DNA from: Rhodospirillaceae bacterium
Lineage (GTDB): Bacteria > Pseudomonadota > Alphaproteobacteria > Rhodospirillales > Rhodospirillaceae
NCBI GenBank assembly: GCA_018666155.1
Contig: JABJAH010000020.1
Location: forward strand, 62,001 to 126,000
Length of the DNA: 64,000 nucleotides
Direction: 5' to 3'
Below, in pieces: positions 8,933 through 18,079 of the stretch. The translations under genes and the position numbers were made by a program. How positions within the stretch are numbered: position 1 is the stretch's first letter; each line of letters opens with the position of its first letter. Below the pieces are notes generated by a model that worked only from the letters and a program-made list of their open reading frames with translations, had not been told where the DNA came from and did no database searches.

Positions 8933-9922
8933 ATGAAAGACAGTCGCATCAACTACGTCGTGGTCGGCGGATTCGTATCCGTTATGATCGTTGTATTCGT
9001 GTTTATTATCAGCATTCTTGCTGGAAGCACCGGATCAACGGACAAGTATTACACCGTCTACAACAACGTCGGTGGTCTGAAGTACGGCACGCAAGTGTTG
9101 TACGAGGGCTATCAGATTGGGCAGGTCGACAGCATCGAGCCGATGTTTGACGACGACAGAGTTCAGTTCCGCATTAATATCGAAGTCCAAGAAGGTTGGG
9201 TCATTCCCGATGACAGCGTTGCGCGCGCAACCGTCTCGGGTTTGTTGTCTGCTATGACAATTGATATCGCAGGCGGTTCTAGCGCTGAGCCGCTGGCATC
9301 CGGGTCACTCATTCCGGGTGTGGCGCCCAGTAACTTCTTCGCCGCTCTTTCGGAAATTGGCGCCGAATTTGGCGACCTGAGCCAGAACTCCATCAAGCCA
9401 TTGATTGAAAACTTGAATTCCTATGTGACCCAGATCGGCGATGCTGCGGTCGACAATGCCGGCCCAATGTTGGCAAACCTGAAAACGATCTCCGAGGATC
9501 TCAATCGTCAGGTTCCCGAAATATCCGCAAGCTTTACGAGAACGGCCAAGTTGATTGAGTCGGATGTTCTCAGTGAACAGAACCGCGGCAATCTTGGTTC
9601 GATTCTGACCAACTTTGAGACGGCGTCATCCGACATGGCAGGGCTAGCACGAGAGCTAAACGAGACGCGGGTTTTGATTCATGAATCGGTTGAGCAGATC
9701 AACACAGTGGTGTCAGATAATGCTACTGGCGTGGGCGATGCCGTTCAGGATCTGCGGTATACGCTAGCGACGATCTCTCGCACGATCGACGACATCACCG
9801 GAAACCTTGAAGCGACGAGCCGCAACTTTGCTGAGTTCAGCCGCTCAATTCGCCAGAATCCTGGATTGTTGCTGGGCGGATCGCCGCAACAAGATGAAGC
9901 TTTGGCCAATGGCGGACGATAA
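8933..9922 (+). CDS. mlaD: MCE-domain substrate-binding protein MlaD
   Basis: 329 residues, anchored in the inner membrane by one N-terminal helix (about residues 8-30), with the MCE domain following at about 38-120 (VGGLKYGTQVLYEGYQIGQV, VSGLLSAMTIDIAGG). The remaining roughly 200 residues are predicted long helices rich in Leu, Asn and Ser, as in MCE proteins that form a hollow helical barrel. This is longer than E. coli MlaD (about 180 residues) and resembles alphaproteobacterial Mla/Ttg2-like members. The MCE ring binds lipid in the periplasm and passes it to or from the MlaE/F complex. Confidence 0.92.
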   Translation: MKDSRINYVVVGGFVSVMIVVFVFIISILAGSTGSTDKYYTVYNNVGGLKYGTQVLYEGYQIGQVDSIEPMFDDDRVQFRINIEVQEGWVIPDDSVARATVSGLLSAMTIDIAGGSSAEPLASGSLIPGVAPSNFFAALSEIGAEFGDLSQNSIKPLIENLNSYVTQIGDAAVDNAGPMLANLKTISEDLNRQVPEISASFTRTAKLIESDVLSEQNRGNLGSILTNFETASSDMAGLARELNETRVLIHESVEQINTVVSDNATGVGDAVQDLRYTLATISRTIDDITGNLEATSRNFAEFSRSIRQNPGLLLGGSPQQDEALANGGR

Positions 9923-9932
9923 GGAGGGTCTT

Positions 9933-10550
9933 ATGATGCAATCATTTCTCATCGCCGCTAAACGCCGGTTCATCCATCTGGGTGCCGCGGCGGTGCTCTT
10001 GGCGTCGTGCACATCGCCGCCAGTCCCAACCGATACGTTTTACAACCTCACGGCCGGACGTGCGGTCGTCTCGGCTGGCGGATCAAGTATCAGCGGTACA
10101 GTGGAAGTGCCACCGTTCCGGGCCGAGGGCGTCGTCAATGAACGGGCTATCATCTACCGGCAATCGGATACGACACAGAAGCAGTACACCTATCATTATT
10201 GGTCGGAGCCACCATCAATCATGCTCCAACGCAGCCTGATTGATGCGGTGCGTGCGAGTAAAACCTTCGACCAAGCAGCAGCACCAGAATTTCGGGCAGA
10301 TCGGGATTATGAACTGATCGGCACCTTGCGGCGTCTCGAGCATGTCGTCGGCAGTGGGGCGGGCAAAGTGATCGTTGAGTTTGATATTGGCCTGCGGCGA
10401 ATCCGAGGCAATGACTCCCTTCTGCTTAAAACCTATCGAACGGAACGCACCGCTGGCCGGGGTGTTTCCGGCGCTGTCAGCGCCATGAGCACTGCTCTAG
10501 ATGAATTGCTGTCCGATATGATCAAGGATATTGCTGCCGCAGGTGGGTAA
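9933..10550 (+). CDS. ABC-transport auxiliary lipoprotein (PqiC/DUF330-like)
   Basis: 205 residues. The ATG at 9933 follows a near-perfect aaggaggg ribosome site, so I prefer it to longer upstream starts that overlap mlaD. The signal peptide ends in the lipobox LLASC, giving a lipoprotein with the mature N-terminus CTSPPVPTDTFYNL. The core pattern (VPPFRAEGVVNERAIIYRQ, then QYTYHYWSEPPSIMLQRSL) matches the ABC-type transport auxiliary lipoprotein family, which accompanies MCE transporters and probably binds the outer-membrane end of the MCE tunnel. It is the last gene of the Mla operon; I see no clear T-run hairpin after it. Confidence 0.88.
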   Translation: MMQSFLIAAKRRFIHLGAAAVLLASCTSPPVPTDTFYNLTAGRAVVSAGGSSISGTVEVPPFRAEGVVNERAIIYRQSDTTQKQYTYHYWSEPPSIMLQRSLIDAVRASKTFDQAAAPEFRADRDYELIGTLRRLEHVVGSGAGKVIVEFDIGLRRIRGNDSLLLKTYRTERTAGRGVSGAVSAMSTALDELLSDMIKDIAAAGG

Positions 10551-10666
10551 CCCTGGTCCATCAGGCTGTTTCGGGACCGATTGGCGGACCCTTTCGGTTG
10601 TTCACGAGGGCTCTCCCCGCTAGTATCCGCGCCTTTCCGGCTATTTGAGCCGCTGAGGAGTATTCC

Positions 10667-12061
10667 GTGCGTTTCCAATCGACCCGTGGCCAGGCCCAAG
10701 AGCTTGGGTTCGACGACGTTCTGCTAGCTGGCCTTGCCAGGGACGGCGGTCTTTACCTGCCTGCGTCATGGCCGGAACGCTCGATTGACGATTGGCGTGC
10801 CATGCGCGGCTTATCTTATGCGGAGCTAGCGACAGCCGTTACCCAACCCTTCCTCGCGGGGTCAGCAATAGAATCTCAATTGTCTCAGGTCATGGAAGAG
10901 GCCTACAGCCAGTTCGATCATCCCGCGGTGGCGCCGATGGTGCAGTTGGATGACAACACCTGGTTATTGGAGTTGTTCCACGGCCCGACACTCGCGTTCA
11001 AAGATTACGCCCTTCAAGTTGTCGGCCATCTTTTTGATCGGGTTCTATCCGCTAAGAAAGAGCGAATTACGATTGTTGGCGCGACCTCGGGTGATACCGG
11101 ATCAGCGGCTATCGCAGCCTGCGCCGGTCGTGAAGCGGTAGACATCATTATTTTGCACCCGAAGGGACGGGTGTCGGAGGTCCAGCGGCGACAGATGACG
11201 ACGGTCGACGCATCGAACGTGCACAACGTTGCCATCGACGGCACCTTCGATGATTGCCAGGCCTTGGTCAAAGCCATGTTTAACGATCAGACTTTCCGCG
11301 ATGATATTCATTTGTCGGCCGTGAATTCGATCAACTGGGCGCGCATCATGGCCCAAACGGTCTATTACGCGTCAGCGGCGTTGTCTTTGGGTGGGCCGGA
11401 CCGGCCAGTCGCATTCGCCGTTCCCACTGGAAATTTTGGCAACGCGTTTGCCGGCTACTGTGCCGCGCGTATGGGCTTGCCGATCGCATCGTTCCTGGTC
11501 GGGTCCAATCGCAACGACATCCTGACGAGATACTTTGAAACTGGCGCTATGACGATTGAAGGTGTGGAGCCATCACTCAGTCCGGCTATGGATATTCAAG
11601 TGTCCTCGAATTTCGAGCGATTGCTTTTCGAAGCCTATGGACGGGACGGGCCCGCGGTCAAACGCCTGATGGATGGATTATTGCAAAGCGGATCCTACAC
11701 CGTTGAAGAGGCCGCTCGGAACGCGATTGCAGAACAGTTCAAGGGTAGCCGCCTGGATGACGAAGGAACAAAAGCTGTCATCCAATCGACCTATGAAGCC
11801 ACCGGGCAGTTGATTGATCCCCATACCGCGGTCGGTGTTCACGCCGCACAAAGTTCGGATCTTGATCCCGCGATCCCCAGGGTCGTCATGGCGACGGCGC
11901 ACCCCGCTAAGTTCCCTGATGCCGTTGAAGCGGCCACGGGGTTGCGGCCAGACCTACCGGCTGCTTTAGCTAATTTGTACGATCTAGAAGAACGTTGCGA
12001 CGAACTCCCCAATGACCTGGATAAAGTGCAGGATTATGTTCGTGCCCACAGCCGAGTCTGA
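10667..12061 (+). CDS. thrC: Threonine synthase
   Basis: 464 residues, a PLP enzyme converting O-phosphohomoserine to threonine in the cytoplasm. The PLP-binding lysine is K112 in HGPTLAFKDYALQ, and the glycine-rich phosphate loop is ATSGDTGSAAI. The N-terminal extension (YLPASWPE) and overall length match the longer, fungal/proteobacterial ThrC class. The GTG start has tgaggag 8 bp upstream. It is followed after 12 bp by an M16 peptidase, a pairing conserved in many alphaproteobacteria. thrB, the preceding enzyme of the pathway, is at 18.1 kb on the other strand. Confidence 0.96.
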   Translation: MRFQSTRGQAQELGFDDVLLAGLARDGGLYLPASWPERSIDDWRAMRGLSYAELATAVTQPFLAGSAIESQLSQVMEEAYSQFDHPAVAPMVQLDDNTWLLELFHGPTLAFKDYALQVVGHLFDRVLSAKKERITIVGATSGDTGSAAIAACAGREAVDIIILHPKGRVSEVQRRQMTTVDASNVHNVAIDGTFDDCQALVKAMFNDQTFRDDIHLSAVNSINWARIMAQTVYYASAALSLGGPDRPVAFAVPTGNFGNAFAGYCAARMGLPIASFLVGSNRNDILTRYFETGAMTIEGVEPSLSPAMDIQVSSNFERLLFEAYGRDGPAVKRLMDGLLQSGSYTVEEAARNAIAEQFKGSRLDDEGTKAVIQSTYEATGQLIDPHTAVGVHAAQSSDLDPAIPRVVMATAHPAKFPDAVEAATGLRPDLPAALANLYDLEERCDELPNDLDKVQDYVRAHSRV

Positions 12062-12073
12062 GAAAACAGAATT

Positions 12074-13342
12074 ATGACCGAGAAAACCGAAATGCAGATG
12101 ACCACGCTAGAGTCGGGGTTACGCATTGTCACCGACCCGGTTCCATCGGTCGAAACGACGGCGGTTGGCGTCTGGGTGGCAGCGGGCACGCGGCACGAAA
12201 CTATCGAGGTTAACGGCATTTCGCATTTGCTCGAGCACATGGCGTTCAAGGGCACCAAGAAGCGGACGGCCTATCAAATCGCTGAGGAAATGGACAACGT
12301 CGGCGGTCAGCTGAACGCCTATACCAGTCGCGATCACACGGCTTACTACGCTAAGGTTCTGAAGGAAGACTTACCGCTTGCCGTCGATATTCTTTCAGAC
12401 ATCTTGCTTAATGCGACGATGGATGAAGAAGAGTTTGCCCGCGAACAGCAGGTTGTGGTGCAAGAAATTTTTCAGTCGGAAGATACACCCGACGACATTG
12501 TTTTCGATCGCTTGCAATCGACCGCCTATCCCGAGCAGGCCTTGGGCTGGCCGGTGCTGGGCACGGTTGAGTCGGTCAATCGTATGACCGCCGACAACCT
12601 TCATGAGTATATCGGCCGCAACTATACCAGTGGCGACATTGTCGTCTCGGCATCGGGCCGGGTGGATCACGACGCTTTTGTTGGCCAAGTGGCAACATCG
12701 TTTTCCGGGTTGACCAAAGGCGACGGGCCTCAGCCTGTGCAGGCTAAATACGTTGGCGGCGATGTGCGGGAAGCGCGCCCGGTCGAGCAACTGCATGTTG
12801 TGCTCGGGTTCGATGGTGTCGGTTATCACGATCCAGATTATTACCCGCTCTCTGCGCTTTCAGTTTTGTTTGGTGAAGGATTGTCGTCGCGTCTTTTTCA
12901 AGAGGTTCGCGAAAAACGCGGCTTAGCCTATTCGGTTTTCTCGTCAACAAACGCCTGCGAAGATTCTGGAATATTCACCGTCTATGCTGGCACGGGCCCA
13001 GAACAGACCGATGAGTTGATCGGCGTATTAACTGACGAGATCAAGAAAATGGCCGAGGGCGCGACTGAAGAGGAAGTGGTTCGCGCCAAAGCGCAACTCA
13101 AGGCTGGATTGTTGATGGGCTTGGAAAGTCCCGGCAGCCGATGTGTTCAGCGGGCCCGTCAGATTTTGGTTTATGGGCGTACGTTGGACACTCAGGAAAT
13201 TATCGAACAGGTTGAGCGAATCGATGCTACAGCAATTGCAAATGCCGCTCAGCGCCTATTTACAACCACGCCCACGATTGCCGCGGTTGGTCAGATAGAC
13301 CGCCTCGGTGGCTATGACTCGATCAGGGCTCGGTTGTCCTGA
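12074..13342 (+). CDS. M16-family zinc peptidase (mitochondrial processing peptidase beta-like)
   Basis: 422 residues. The inverted zinc motif H51-LLEH55 (HLLEHMAFKGT) has E54 as the catalytic base, and a downstream Glu in EEFAREQQVVVQEI is the third ligand. The second half (LFGEGLSSRLFQEVREKRGLAYSV) is the inactive partner-type domain. This is the alphaproteobacterial relative of the mitochondrial processing peptidase beta subunit, a soluble protease without a signal peptide. It follows thrC by 12 bp and is probably co-transcribed. Confidence 0.95.
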   Translation: MTEKTEMQMTTLESGLRIVTDPVPSVETTAVGVWVAAGTRHETIEVNGISHLLEHMAFKGTKKRTAYQIAEEMDNVGGQLNAYTSRDHTAYYAKVLKEDLPLAVDILSDILLNATMDEEEFAREQQVVVQEIFQSEDTPDDIVFDRLQSTAYPEQALGWPVLGTVESVNRMTADNLHEYIGRNYTSGDIVVSASGRVDHDAFVGQVATSFSGLTKGDGPQPVQAKYVGGDVREARPVEQLHVVLGFDGVGYHDPDYYPLSALSVLFGEGLSSRLFQEVREKRGLAYSVFSSTNACEDSGIFTVYAGTGPEQTDELIGVLTDEIKKMAEGATEEEVVRAKAQLKAGLLMGLESPGSRCVQRARQILVYGRTLDTQEIIEQVERIDATAIANAAQRLFTTTPTIAAVGQIDRLGGYDSIRARLS

Positions 13343-13347
13343 TGGAT

Positions 13348-13366
13348 TTAGCGATTTAATCGCTAA
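13348..13366. promoter_or_regulatory. Perfect inverted repeat upstream of the dehydrogenase operon (putative operator)
   Basis: A perfect 8-bp inverted repeat, TTAGCGAT - TTA - ATCGCTAA, lies between the stop of the M16 peptidase and the HisD-like gene, 34 bp before that ATG. No T-run follows on either strand, so it is a poor terminator. Its size and symmetry suit a dimeric regulator. No regulator gene is adjacent. The binding protein is unknown. Confidence 0.5.
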
Positions 13367-13399
13367 TACCTGTGACCCATTACGAATTCTGGAGACCCA

Positions 13400-14677
13400 A
13401 TGGCAACTCATCTAAAGCGCGGCGCTACGGCTGAAGAGACCGAAGCTGCGGCAGCCAACGTACGCGATACTGTAACTGGTATTCTTGCCAAAATTGGCAA
13501 CGAAGGCGATGCCGCGGTGCGTCACTACTCGGAGACCTTCGACAAATATTCTCCGAAGAGCTTTCGGCTCTCTGAAGCTGAAATACAGGCCTGTGTTGAC
13601 TCGCTGGATGAGCAGACGGTCACGGATATAAAATTCGCCCAAACTCAGATTCGCAAGTTCGCTGAGGCGCAGAAGGCGTCAATGCAAGATATTGAGATCG
13701 AAACCATTCCTGGTGTTCGGCTCGGCCACAAGAATATCCCGATTGAGAATGTTGGGTGCTATATCCCGGGCGGCCGCTATCCCATGGTCGCGTCTGCGCA
13801 TATGAGCGTGCTTACGGCCCGTGTTGCCGGTTGCAAGCGGGTCATCGCGTGCACGCCACCGACCAACGGTGAAGCCCACCCAGCAACAATTGCGGCCATG
13901 CACTTTGCTGGCGCTGATGAGATTTATATTCTGGGCGGCGTTCAAGCTGTGGCGGCCATGGCCTTGGGTACGGAAACCATTGCGCCCGTCGACATGCTGG
14001 TTGGCCCTGGTAACGCCTATGTGGCGGAAGCGAAACGTCAACTCTATGGCCGAGTGGGGATTGATCTCCTTGCTGGTCCGACAGAAATATTAGTCATCGC
14101 TGATGATACGGCGGACGGTGAAATGGTCGCCACCGATCTCCTCGGTCAAGCGGAGCACGGCCCGACATCGCCGGCGGTGTTGTTGACCACATCACAGCGT
14201 GTGGCCGACGAGACAGTCGTAGAAATCGAACGCCAGCTTGGCATCTTGGCGACCGCAGACGTTGCTGGGGCGGCCTGGCGTAATCACGGCGAAATTATCC
14301 TGTGCGAGAATGATGCCGAAATGCTGCGCGAGGCGGACGCACTGGCGTCCGAGCACGTCGAAGTGCTGACTGAAAATCCGCGGTGGTGGCTAGATAATAT
14401 GACCAACTACGGGGCCTTGTTCCTCGGCAAAGAAACCAATGTGGCCTATGGCGACAAGGTGATCGGTACCAACCATACGCTGCCAACAAGTAAGGCGGCG
14501 CGCTACACCGGCGGGTTATGGGTCGGTAAATTTATCAAAACCTGCACCTATCAAACTTGCACAGAAGATGCGTCGCGCATTATCGGCGAATACGGCTCGC
14601 GCCTCTGCGCCATTGAAAACTTCGCCGGTCATCAAGAACAATGCGATTTGCGTGTCCGCCGCTATGGCAACGCATAG
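13400..14677 (+). CDS. Histidinol-dehydrogenase-family enzyme, HpsN-like (probably not histidine biosynthesis)
   Basis: 425 residues of the HisD superfamily, zinc- and NAD-dependent dehydrogenases that oxidise an alcohol to an acid. Zinc ligand positions are present: QAEHGPTS (Gln and His), Asp in [14 protein letters not shown], and His in [14 protein letters not shown]. The catalytic Glu-His pair is in SEHVEVL. The segment [15 protein letters not shown] and the lack of other his genes resemble HpsN, the sulfopropanediol dehydrogenase, and related catabolic HisD-like enzymes. It heads an operon with two further dehydrogenases. A three-oxidoreductase set recalls DHPS (hpsN-O-P) degradation, but hpsO/P are both SDRs whereas here one is a CRYL1-type enzyme, so the substrate is unproven. 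Confidence 0.82.
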   Translation: MATHLKRGATAEETEAAAANVRDTVTGILAKIGNEGDAAVRHYSETFDKYSPKSFRLSEAEIQACVDSLDEQTVTDIKFAQTQIRKFAEAQKASMQDIEIETIPGVRLGHKNIPIENVGCYIPGGRYPMVASAHMSVLTARVAGCKRVIACTPPTNGEAHPATIAAMHFAGADEIYILGGVQAVAAMALGTETIAPVDMLVGPGNAYVAEAKRQLYGRVGIDLLAGPTEILVIADDTADGEMVATDLLGQAEHGPTSPAVLLTTSQRVADETVVEIERQLGILATADVAGAAWRNHGEIILCENDAEMLREADALASEHVEVLTENPRWWLDNMTNYGALFLGKETNVAYGDKVIGTNHTLPTSKAARYTGGLWVGKFIKTCTYQTCTEDASRIIGEYGSRLCAIENFAGHQEQCDLRVRRYGNA

Positions 14678-14686
14678 GGAGCAGTC

Positions 14687-15631
14687 ATGACTAAGCCAGT
14701 TGCGGTCATCGGAGCTGGGCTGGTTGGGGCGGGCTGGGCAATCGTGTTTGCTAGAGCCGGCTACCCTGTTCGCATTTACGATGGTGACGCGGGTATCCGC
14801 GCGGATGTCTTGGCCGGCATTCAGTCCAATCTCGAAGACTTGCAGTCGTTCGGCCTTATTGAGTCTGCCGAAGTGGCGCGTGGCGAGATAACTGTATGCG
14901 AGACACTCGATGATGCAGTTGATGGTGTGTCTTACGTTCAAGAATCTGTTTTTGAGACCATCCCAGTAAAGACCGAAATTACAGCAGCACTAGACGCCGC
15001 ATGTTCACCTGATGTGGTGATTGGCAGTTCTTCGTCCGGCATCCCCGCATCGGCGTTTACCGAAGCTCTTGAAGGTCGCCAGCGATGTCTTATCGCGCAC
15101 CCCGTTAATCCACCGTATTTGGTGCCCTTGGTAGAACTCGTGCCGGCACCGTGGACTGATCCCGCGGCAATTCAGTTTGCTTTCGACCTCATGACAGCTG
15201 TGGGCCAATCTCCGATTCAGATTACTCGCGAAGTTGATGGCTTTGTGCTCAACCGTCTTCAGGGCGCCTTGTTGAATGAAGCGTGGGCTTTGTTCGAAGA
15301 AGGCTACGCATCGGCTGAGGATATCGACAAAACGGTCTCTGAAGGTCTGGGTCTTCGTTGGTCTTTTATGGGGCCATTCCAGACCATTGATCTCAACGCG
15401 CCCGGTGGCGTCGCGGACTACGCGGCGCGGCTCGCCCCGCTATATCATACCGTCGCTCAGTCGAGGACAGAGCCAAAGCCGTGGGGCGATGACCTTATTC
15501 ACGATGTTGAAGCCGAACGCCGGACCCATTTGTCTAAACAAGACCTTGCCTCGAGGCGCGAATGGCGCGACCGTCGCTTGATGGCTCTAGCGGCCCATAA
15601 GAACAAATCCAGCAAAGAAATCGGTGACTGA
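14687..15631 (+). CDS. 3-hydroxyacyl-CoA dehydrogenase family, CRYL1 / L-gulonate 3-dehydrogenase-like
   Basis: 314 residues, NAD-dependent. The Rossmann motif VAVIGAGLVGAGWA is at the N-terminus and the active-site segment HPVNPPYLVPLVELVP is the signature of the lambda-crystallin (CRYL1) branch, which oxidises sugar acids or free 3-hydroxy acids rather than CoA esters. The C-terminal helical dimerisation domain begins at DGFVLNRLQGALLNEAW. It starts 9 bp after the HisD-like stop and overlaps the SDR start region, so it is in the same operon. The full-length single-domain structure has no crotonase fusion. Confidence 0.88.
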   Translation: MTKPVAVIGAGLVGAGWAIVFARAGYPVRIYDGDAGIRADVLAGIQSNLEDLQSFGLIESAEVARGEITVCETLDDAVDGVSYVQESVFETIPVKTEITAALDAACSPDVVIGSSSSGIPASAFTEALEGRQRCLIAHPVNPPYLVPLVELVPAPWTDPAAIQFAFDLMTAVGQSPIQITREVDGFVLNRLQGALLNEAWALFEEGYASAEDIDKTVSEGLGLRWSFMGPFQTIDLNAPGGVADYAARLAPLYHTVAQSRTEPKPWGDDLIHDVEAERRTHLSKQDLASRREWRDRRLMALAAHKNKSSKEIGD

Positions 15632-15632
15632 T

Positions 15633-16394
15633 ATGACCGAAGCGAAATCCCCTTTTGACCTGACTGGTCAGACCGCTTTGATTACCGGCGCCTCAAAAGG
15701 ATTGGGCGCAGGCTGTGCGATGGCATTGGCGAAAGCGGGCGCAGATGTCGTCCTCGTGGCCAGGAGCGCTGAGCCTCTTGAGGCCGTGGCTGCTGATATT
15801 CGGGCTCTCGGCCGACAAGCCCATACGATGGTTTGCAATGTAACTGATACGGCAGCGTTCAATAGCGCTTTTGATGATGCGCCGCCCGTTCATATTTTGG
15901 TGAACAATGCGGGGACCAACATCCCCGAGCCATTTACGGATGTGAGTGAAGAGCACTTCGACTCCATTATGAACATCAACGTGCGGGCAGCGTTCTTTGT
16001 CGCCCAAGCAGTTGCCGCGCGCATGAAGAGTGACAATATAAGCGGTTCGATCATCCATATGTCTTCACAGATGGGGCACGTTGGCGCAGTCAATCGTACG
16101 GTTTATTGCACCACCAAGCATGCGATCGAAGGGCTGACCAAAGCTATGGCGCTTGAGTTGGCCCCCCATGCCATCCGAGTGAATGCGGTGGCGCCGACCT
16201 ATATCGAAACACCGTTGACCAAGCCGTTTCTTGATGACCCCGTGTTTATGGAGTCCGTTCTTAAACAAATTCCTCTGGGTCACGTTGGACAGATAGACGA
16301 TGTGACTGGCGCGGTCGTTTACCTCGCCTCTTCAGCGGCCCGTATGGTGACAGGGTCTTGTCTGAAAGTGGATGGCGGTTGGACCGCCCTTTAA
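15633..16394 (+). CDS. Short-chain dehydrogenase/reductase
   Basis: A classical SDR of about 253 residues. It shows the cofactor loop TGASKGLGAG, NNAG, the catalytic Ser (MSS), and the Tyr-x3-Lys pair YCTTK, with the C-terminal DGGW common to gluconate 5-dehydrogenase-like members. I take the ATG at 15633, which overlaps the TGA of the previous gene (TGATATG). A GTG at 15624 in the same frame would add three residues. It is the third oxidoreductase of the operon. Cofactor preference (NAD or NADP) cannot be read with certainty. Confidence 0.9.
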   Translation: MTEAKSPFDLTGQTALITGASKGLGAGCAMALAKAGADVVLVARSAEPLEAVAADIRALGRQAHTMVCNVTDTAAFNSAFDDAPPVHILVNNAGTNIPEPFTDVSEEHFDSIMNINVRAAFFVAQAVAARMKSDNISGSIIHMSSQMGHVGAVNRTVYCTTKHAIEGLTKAMALELAPHAIRVNAVAPTYIETPLTKPFLDDPVFMESVLKQIPLGHVGQIDDVTGAVVYLASSAARMVTGSCLKVDGGWTAL

Positions 16395-16406
16395 CGTCCG
16401 GCTGGA

Positions 16407-16982
16407 CTACGCGTGCCCTGCATCCGCGACCAGCATTGCCGGGCTGATGCCGAGAGTTCCGAGCGCCTGATCCCATTTCGTCTCATCTTGCGGTGACCAT
16501 AAAAGTGCGCCGTCGGCGGGTACGTTCAGCCATGCATTGTTCATAATCTCTTCGTCCAGCTGACCGGCGCCCCAGCCCGCATAACCGAGCGCCATCAAGC
16601 TCTGTTTGGGGCCCGTGCCATAAGCAATGGCTTTCAGAATCTCTGTTGTTGCGCTCAGGGCAACGGCCTCATCGACCACAAGAGTGCCGTCCATTTGATA
16701 GTCCGAAGAGTGCAGGACAAACCCGCGGGCTGACTCAACTGGTCCACCACAATGGACAGTGATTTCTTCACAGGCCGGTGTTGGTTCAATCCCCATTTGG
16801 TCAAGAATGTCGGGAAACTTCAATTCTTCGAGTGGCTGATTAATAACCAGCCCCATCGCACCGTCTTCGGAGTGAGCGCAAATATAAATGACAGCTTTTT
16901 CGAAGCGGGGGTCATCCATAGCGGGCATGGCGGCAAGAAACTGGCCAGACAAATATCCCGGTTCCGATGAGTTACGGATCAT
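16407..16982 (-). CDS. YqgE/AlgH family protein (DUF179)
   Basis: 191 residues, a widely conserved single-domain family of unknown biochemical role (YqgE, AlgH). Diagnostic blocks are YLSGQFLAAMPAMDDPRFEKAVIYICAHSE (seen in parts), GAMGLVINQPLE, the VHCGGPV segment, and the C-terminal GYAGWGAGQLDEEI. It is convergent with the SDR gene, leaving 12 bp between stops, and divergent from the peroxiredoxin at 17116. AlgH was linked to alginate control in Pseudomonas, but no such genes are near. Confidence 0.94.
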   Translation of the reverse strand: MIRNSSEPGYLSGQFLAAMPAMDDPRFEKAVIYICAHSEDGAMGLVINQPLEELKFPDILDQMGIEPTPACEEITVHCGGPVESARGFVLHSSDYQMDGTLVVDEAVALSATTEILKAIAYGTGPKQSLMALGYAGWGAGQLDEEIMNNAWLNVPADGALLWSPQDETKWDQALGTLGISPAMLVADAGHA

Positions 16983-17115
16983 GCAGAAATGATGCGCTGA
17001 TCAAGTTTCCAAAACAAGGGTCACTGGTTGAATAATTATCTTGCATTTTTAGGTGACACGTTGCGGTGTAGAGCTTACCAAGCGCTATGCACTTTTCAAA
17101 AAAGAGTCCGTACCA

Positions 17116-17598
17116 ATGTCGATAGTTGTCGGAGAACCGGTGCCGGACGTTGCCATCTTTTTGGCCAGCCCTGACGGTCCGGTGGCCGCGTCGACGGGAT
17201 CCGTCTTTGCCAATAAACATGTTGTTCTATTCGCCGTCCCGGGTGCCTTCACACCGACGTGCTCCGCGAAGCATCTGCCGGGGTTCGTTGAGAAAGCCGA
17301 TGCCATCTACGCCAAGGGTATCGATCTCATCGCCTGCGTGTCCGTCAACGATGCTTTTGTTATGGCGGCATGGGTGGCGCAACATGATGTTGGTGAGTCG
17401 ATTGCCATGATTGGCGACGGCAATGGTGCCTTCGTTCAAGCGATGGGCCTAGACCGGGATATGTCGGAGCGGGGCATGGGGTATCGGTCGCAGCGCTTCG
17501 CGATGGTGATCAAAGACGGTGTGGTCGAAAAGTCGTTTGTTGAGTCGCCGGGTGGGTACAGTGTTTCAAGCGCAGAGAACGTCTTGAGCCAACTTTAG
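17116..17598 (+). CDS. Peroxiredoxin, Prx5 / redoxin family
   Basis: 160 residues. The peroxidatic cysteine is C49 in PGAFTPTCSAKHLPGF, the Prx5 signature, and the second block IACVSVNDAFVMAAW follows. I start at the ATG at 17116 (MSIVVGEPVPDVAIF) because the family begins there; a start 63 bp upstream would add an unrelated 21-residue tail. A second cysteine lies at about residue 73 in IACVSVND, but no clear resolving cysteine position is evident, so it may use glutathione or glutaredoxin. It stands alone, divergent from yqgE and convergent with rnhA. Confidence 0.92.
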   Translation: MSIVVGEPVPDVAIFLASPDGPVAASTGSVFANKHVVLFAVPGAFTPTCSAKHLPGFVEKADAIYAKGIDLIACVSVNDAFVMAAWVAQHDVGESIAMIGDGNGAFVQAMGLDRDMSERGMGYRSQRFAMVIKDGVVEKSFVESPGGYSVSSAENVLSQL

Positions 17599-17620
17599 GG
17601 TCGACCCCTTTGTATAACAG

Positions 17621-18079
17621 TTACTCGCCGCGCTGAATTCTCTCCGCTTCCCACCGCGCCAGATCGTCGACCCGTTCATTTTCGACGTGACCGGCATGAC
17701 CTTTGACCCACTGCCACGCAACCGTGTGCTTGGCTTGTGCTTCATCCATCGCCAACCATAGATCGACGTTCTTAACGGGTTTTTTTGCGGCTGTTTTCCA
17801 GCCGCGGGCTTTCCAGCCTTTAATCCATTCCGTAATACCCTTTTGAACATACTGACTGTCCGTGTAAACGGTGATGATGCACGGGCGAGTTAATGCGTTT
17901 AGGCCTTCAATGACCGCCTGCATTTCCATGCGATTGTTGGTTGTATCTGGTTCGCCGCCAACAAGTTCTTTTTCAGTTCCGTTGAAACGCAAAAGAGCAC
18001 CCCAGCCCCCAGGCCCTGGATTGCCGAGGCACGCGCCGTCCGTGAATATTTCAACGTTCATTGGGCTTTCTTCGCTCAT
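17621..18079 (-). CDS. rnhA: Ribonuclease HI
   Basis: 152 residues, degrades the RNA strand of RNA-DNA hybrids. The four acidic catalytic residues are visible: FTDGAC (Asp), RMEMQA (Glu), YTDSQY (Asp) and VDDLARW (Asp). The basic handle [18 protein letters not shown] is also typical. The ATG at 18079 overlaps the thrB stop by 4 bp. A start seven codons in (MNVEIFTDG) would also fit the family. It is third in the ispH-thrB-rnhA operon. Confidence 0.96.
   Translation of the reverse strand: MSEESPMNVEIFTDGACLGNPGPGGWGALLRFNGTEKELVGGEPDTTNNRMEMQAVIEGLNALTRPCIITVYTDSQYVQKGITEWIKGWKARGWKTAAKKPVKNVDLWLAMDEAQAKHTVAWQWVKGHAGHVENERVDDLARWEAERIQRGE

Noticed and set aside
13400..14677. hisD of histidine biosynthesis
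   Set aside because: The fold and zinc ligands fit, but no other his gene is nearby and it heads an operon with two catabolic-type dehydrogenases, so the HpsN-like reading is preferred.
17053..17115. Longer start of the peroxiredoxin
   Set aside because: The 21 added residues match no Prx5 N-terminus and lie in the promoter region shared with yqgE.
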